NCBI RefSeq assembly: GCF_900172365.1
Contig: NZ_FWFJ01000019.1
Location: 1 to 64,000, forward strand
DNA: 64,000 bases
Source of the DNA: Roseovarius gaetbuli
GTDB lineage: Bacteria; Pseudomonadota; Alphaproteobacteria; Rhodobacterales; Rhodobacteraceae
Direction: 5' to 3'
The notes below the pieces were generated by a model that worked only from the letters and a program-made list of their open reading frames with translations, was not told the origin of the DNA and did not search any database. The translations under genes were made by a program, and so were the position numbers. Positions 63,784 to 64,000 of this stretch are shown here, in pieces (position 1 is the stretch's first letter; each line of letters starts with the position of its first letter).

Positions 63784-64000
63784 GCAGGGCGCGACCGTTT
63801 CGCCCAGGCGACCATCGCAAGGCCAAAGGCGATCATCGGCAAAGACAGCAGCTGTCCCATGCTGAGGCCCAAGCCGCCCATTTGCACCGCATAGCCCATG
63901 GGGTTGTCGGGGGTGATGAACTGCGCGTCGGCCTGACGGACAAATTCGACGATAAAGCGAGAGACGCCGTAGCCTGCGAAAAACAGGCCGGTGATCCGGC
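63780..64000 (-). CDS. lgt: Prolipoprotein diacylglyceryl transferase, C-terminal part
   Basis: The frame enters from the window end and reads [27 protein letters not shown], then [31 protein letters not shown]. YGxxRFIVEFxRxxD and [11 protein letters not shown] are the C-terminal Lgt motifs. Lgt attaches diacylglycerol to the lipobox Cys of lipoproteins such as that at 34061-34678. The 5' part is outside the window. Its TGA overlaps the MidA-like start codon. Confidence 0.9.
   Translation of the reverse strand, partial: RITGLFFAGYGVSRFIVEFVRQADAQFITPDNPMGYAVQMGGLGLSMGQLLSLPMIAFGLAMVAWAKRSRPA

Overview
The window reads as a chromosomal segment of an alphaproteobacterium of the Rhodobacterales, most likely the Roseobacter group. 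The assignment rests on the high G+C content, family-typical small proteins (DUF2794, DUF1150, DUF465), a LexA box of the alphaproteobacterial GAAC-N7-GAAC type, ethylmalonyl-CoA pathway genes, a TAXI-type TRAP transporter, a fused sulfate adenylyltransferase/APS kinase and an inverted-repeat (CIRCE) groESL promoter. I saw no rRNA, tRNA, CRISPR array, prophage or insertion sequence. It is mostly core and metabolic DNA with tight, overlapping operons.

Layout: 1-570, a cytochrome c' gene broken by one stop codon. 683-2338, imuB under its own SOS box, followed by a double-hairpin repeat. 2449-5796, DUF2794, a short ModE-like regulator and modABC (molybdate uptake). 5793-8877 (minus), leucyl aminopeptidase, NlpC/P60 peptidase and agmatinase-like ureohydrolase. 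9500-13424, carbonic anhydrase and a TAXI-TRAP importer. 13480-22479 (minus), a fatty-acid beta-oxidation cluster with two acyl-CoA dehydrogenases, thiolase, FadB-like protein, GST, cupin and two tandem MerR regulators. 22599-24887, two thioesterases and a MATE exporter. 24809-28667 (minus), histidine kinase, MFS/BT1-like transporter and thiamine pyrophosphokinase. 28816-31104, a very acidic 762-residue protein of unknown function. 31248-38010, a branched-chain-type ABC importer operon that also carries a polytopic membrane protein and a Cys-His-Asp lipoprotein.

38125-43652 carries a GNAT enzyme, ethylmalonyl-CoA mutase, an acyltransferase and crotonyl-CoA carboxylase/reductase. 43867-44740 holds a small gene and a LuxR-type AHL receptor with no luxI beside it. 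44795-47968 has a family II pyrophosphatase and CIRCE-controlled groESL. 48039-53871 holds GNAT, EamA, Gre-like, Nudix, lipase-like, PhnM-like, purK and purE genes. 53918-56793 has DUF465, an RpoH-type promoter with hsp20 and DUF1150, a PhzF gene broken by one stop codon, and a GT10-like protein. 56854-64000 has sat-cysC, trxB, an Lrp regulator, a Hint protein, a 45-codon small gene, pgeF, midA and the 3' end of lgt.

The most notable observations are: three otherwise intact reading frames each interrupted by a single in-frame stop codon (cytochrome c', histidine kinase, PhzF); a palindromic repeat that supplies the start codon and signal-peptide residues of a lipoprotein; an SOS box directly on a solitary imuB; and a LuxR solo at a ccr locus with an 18-bp palindrome upstream.
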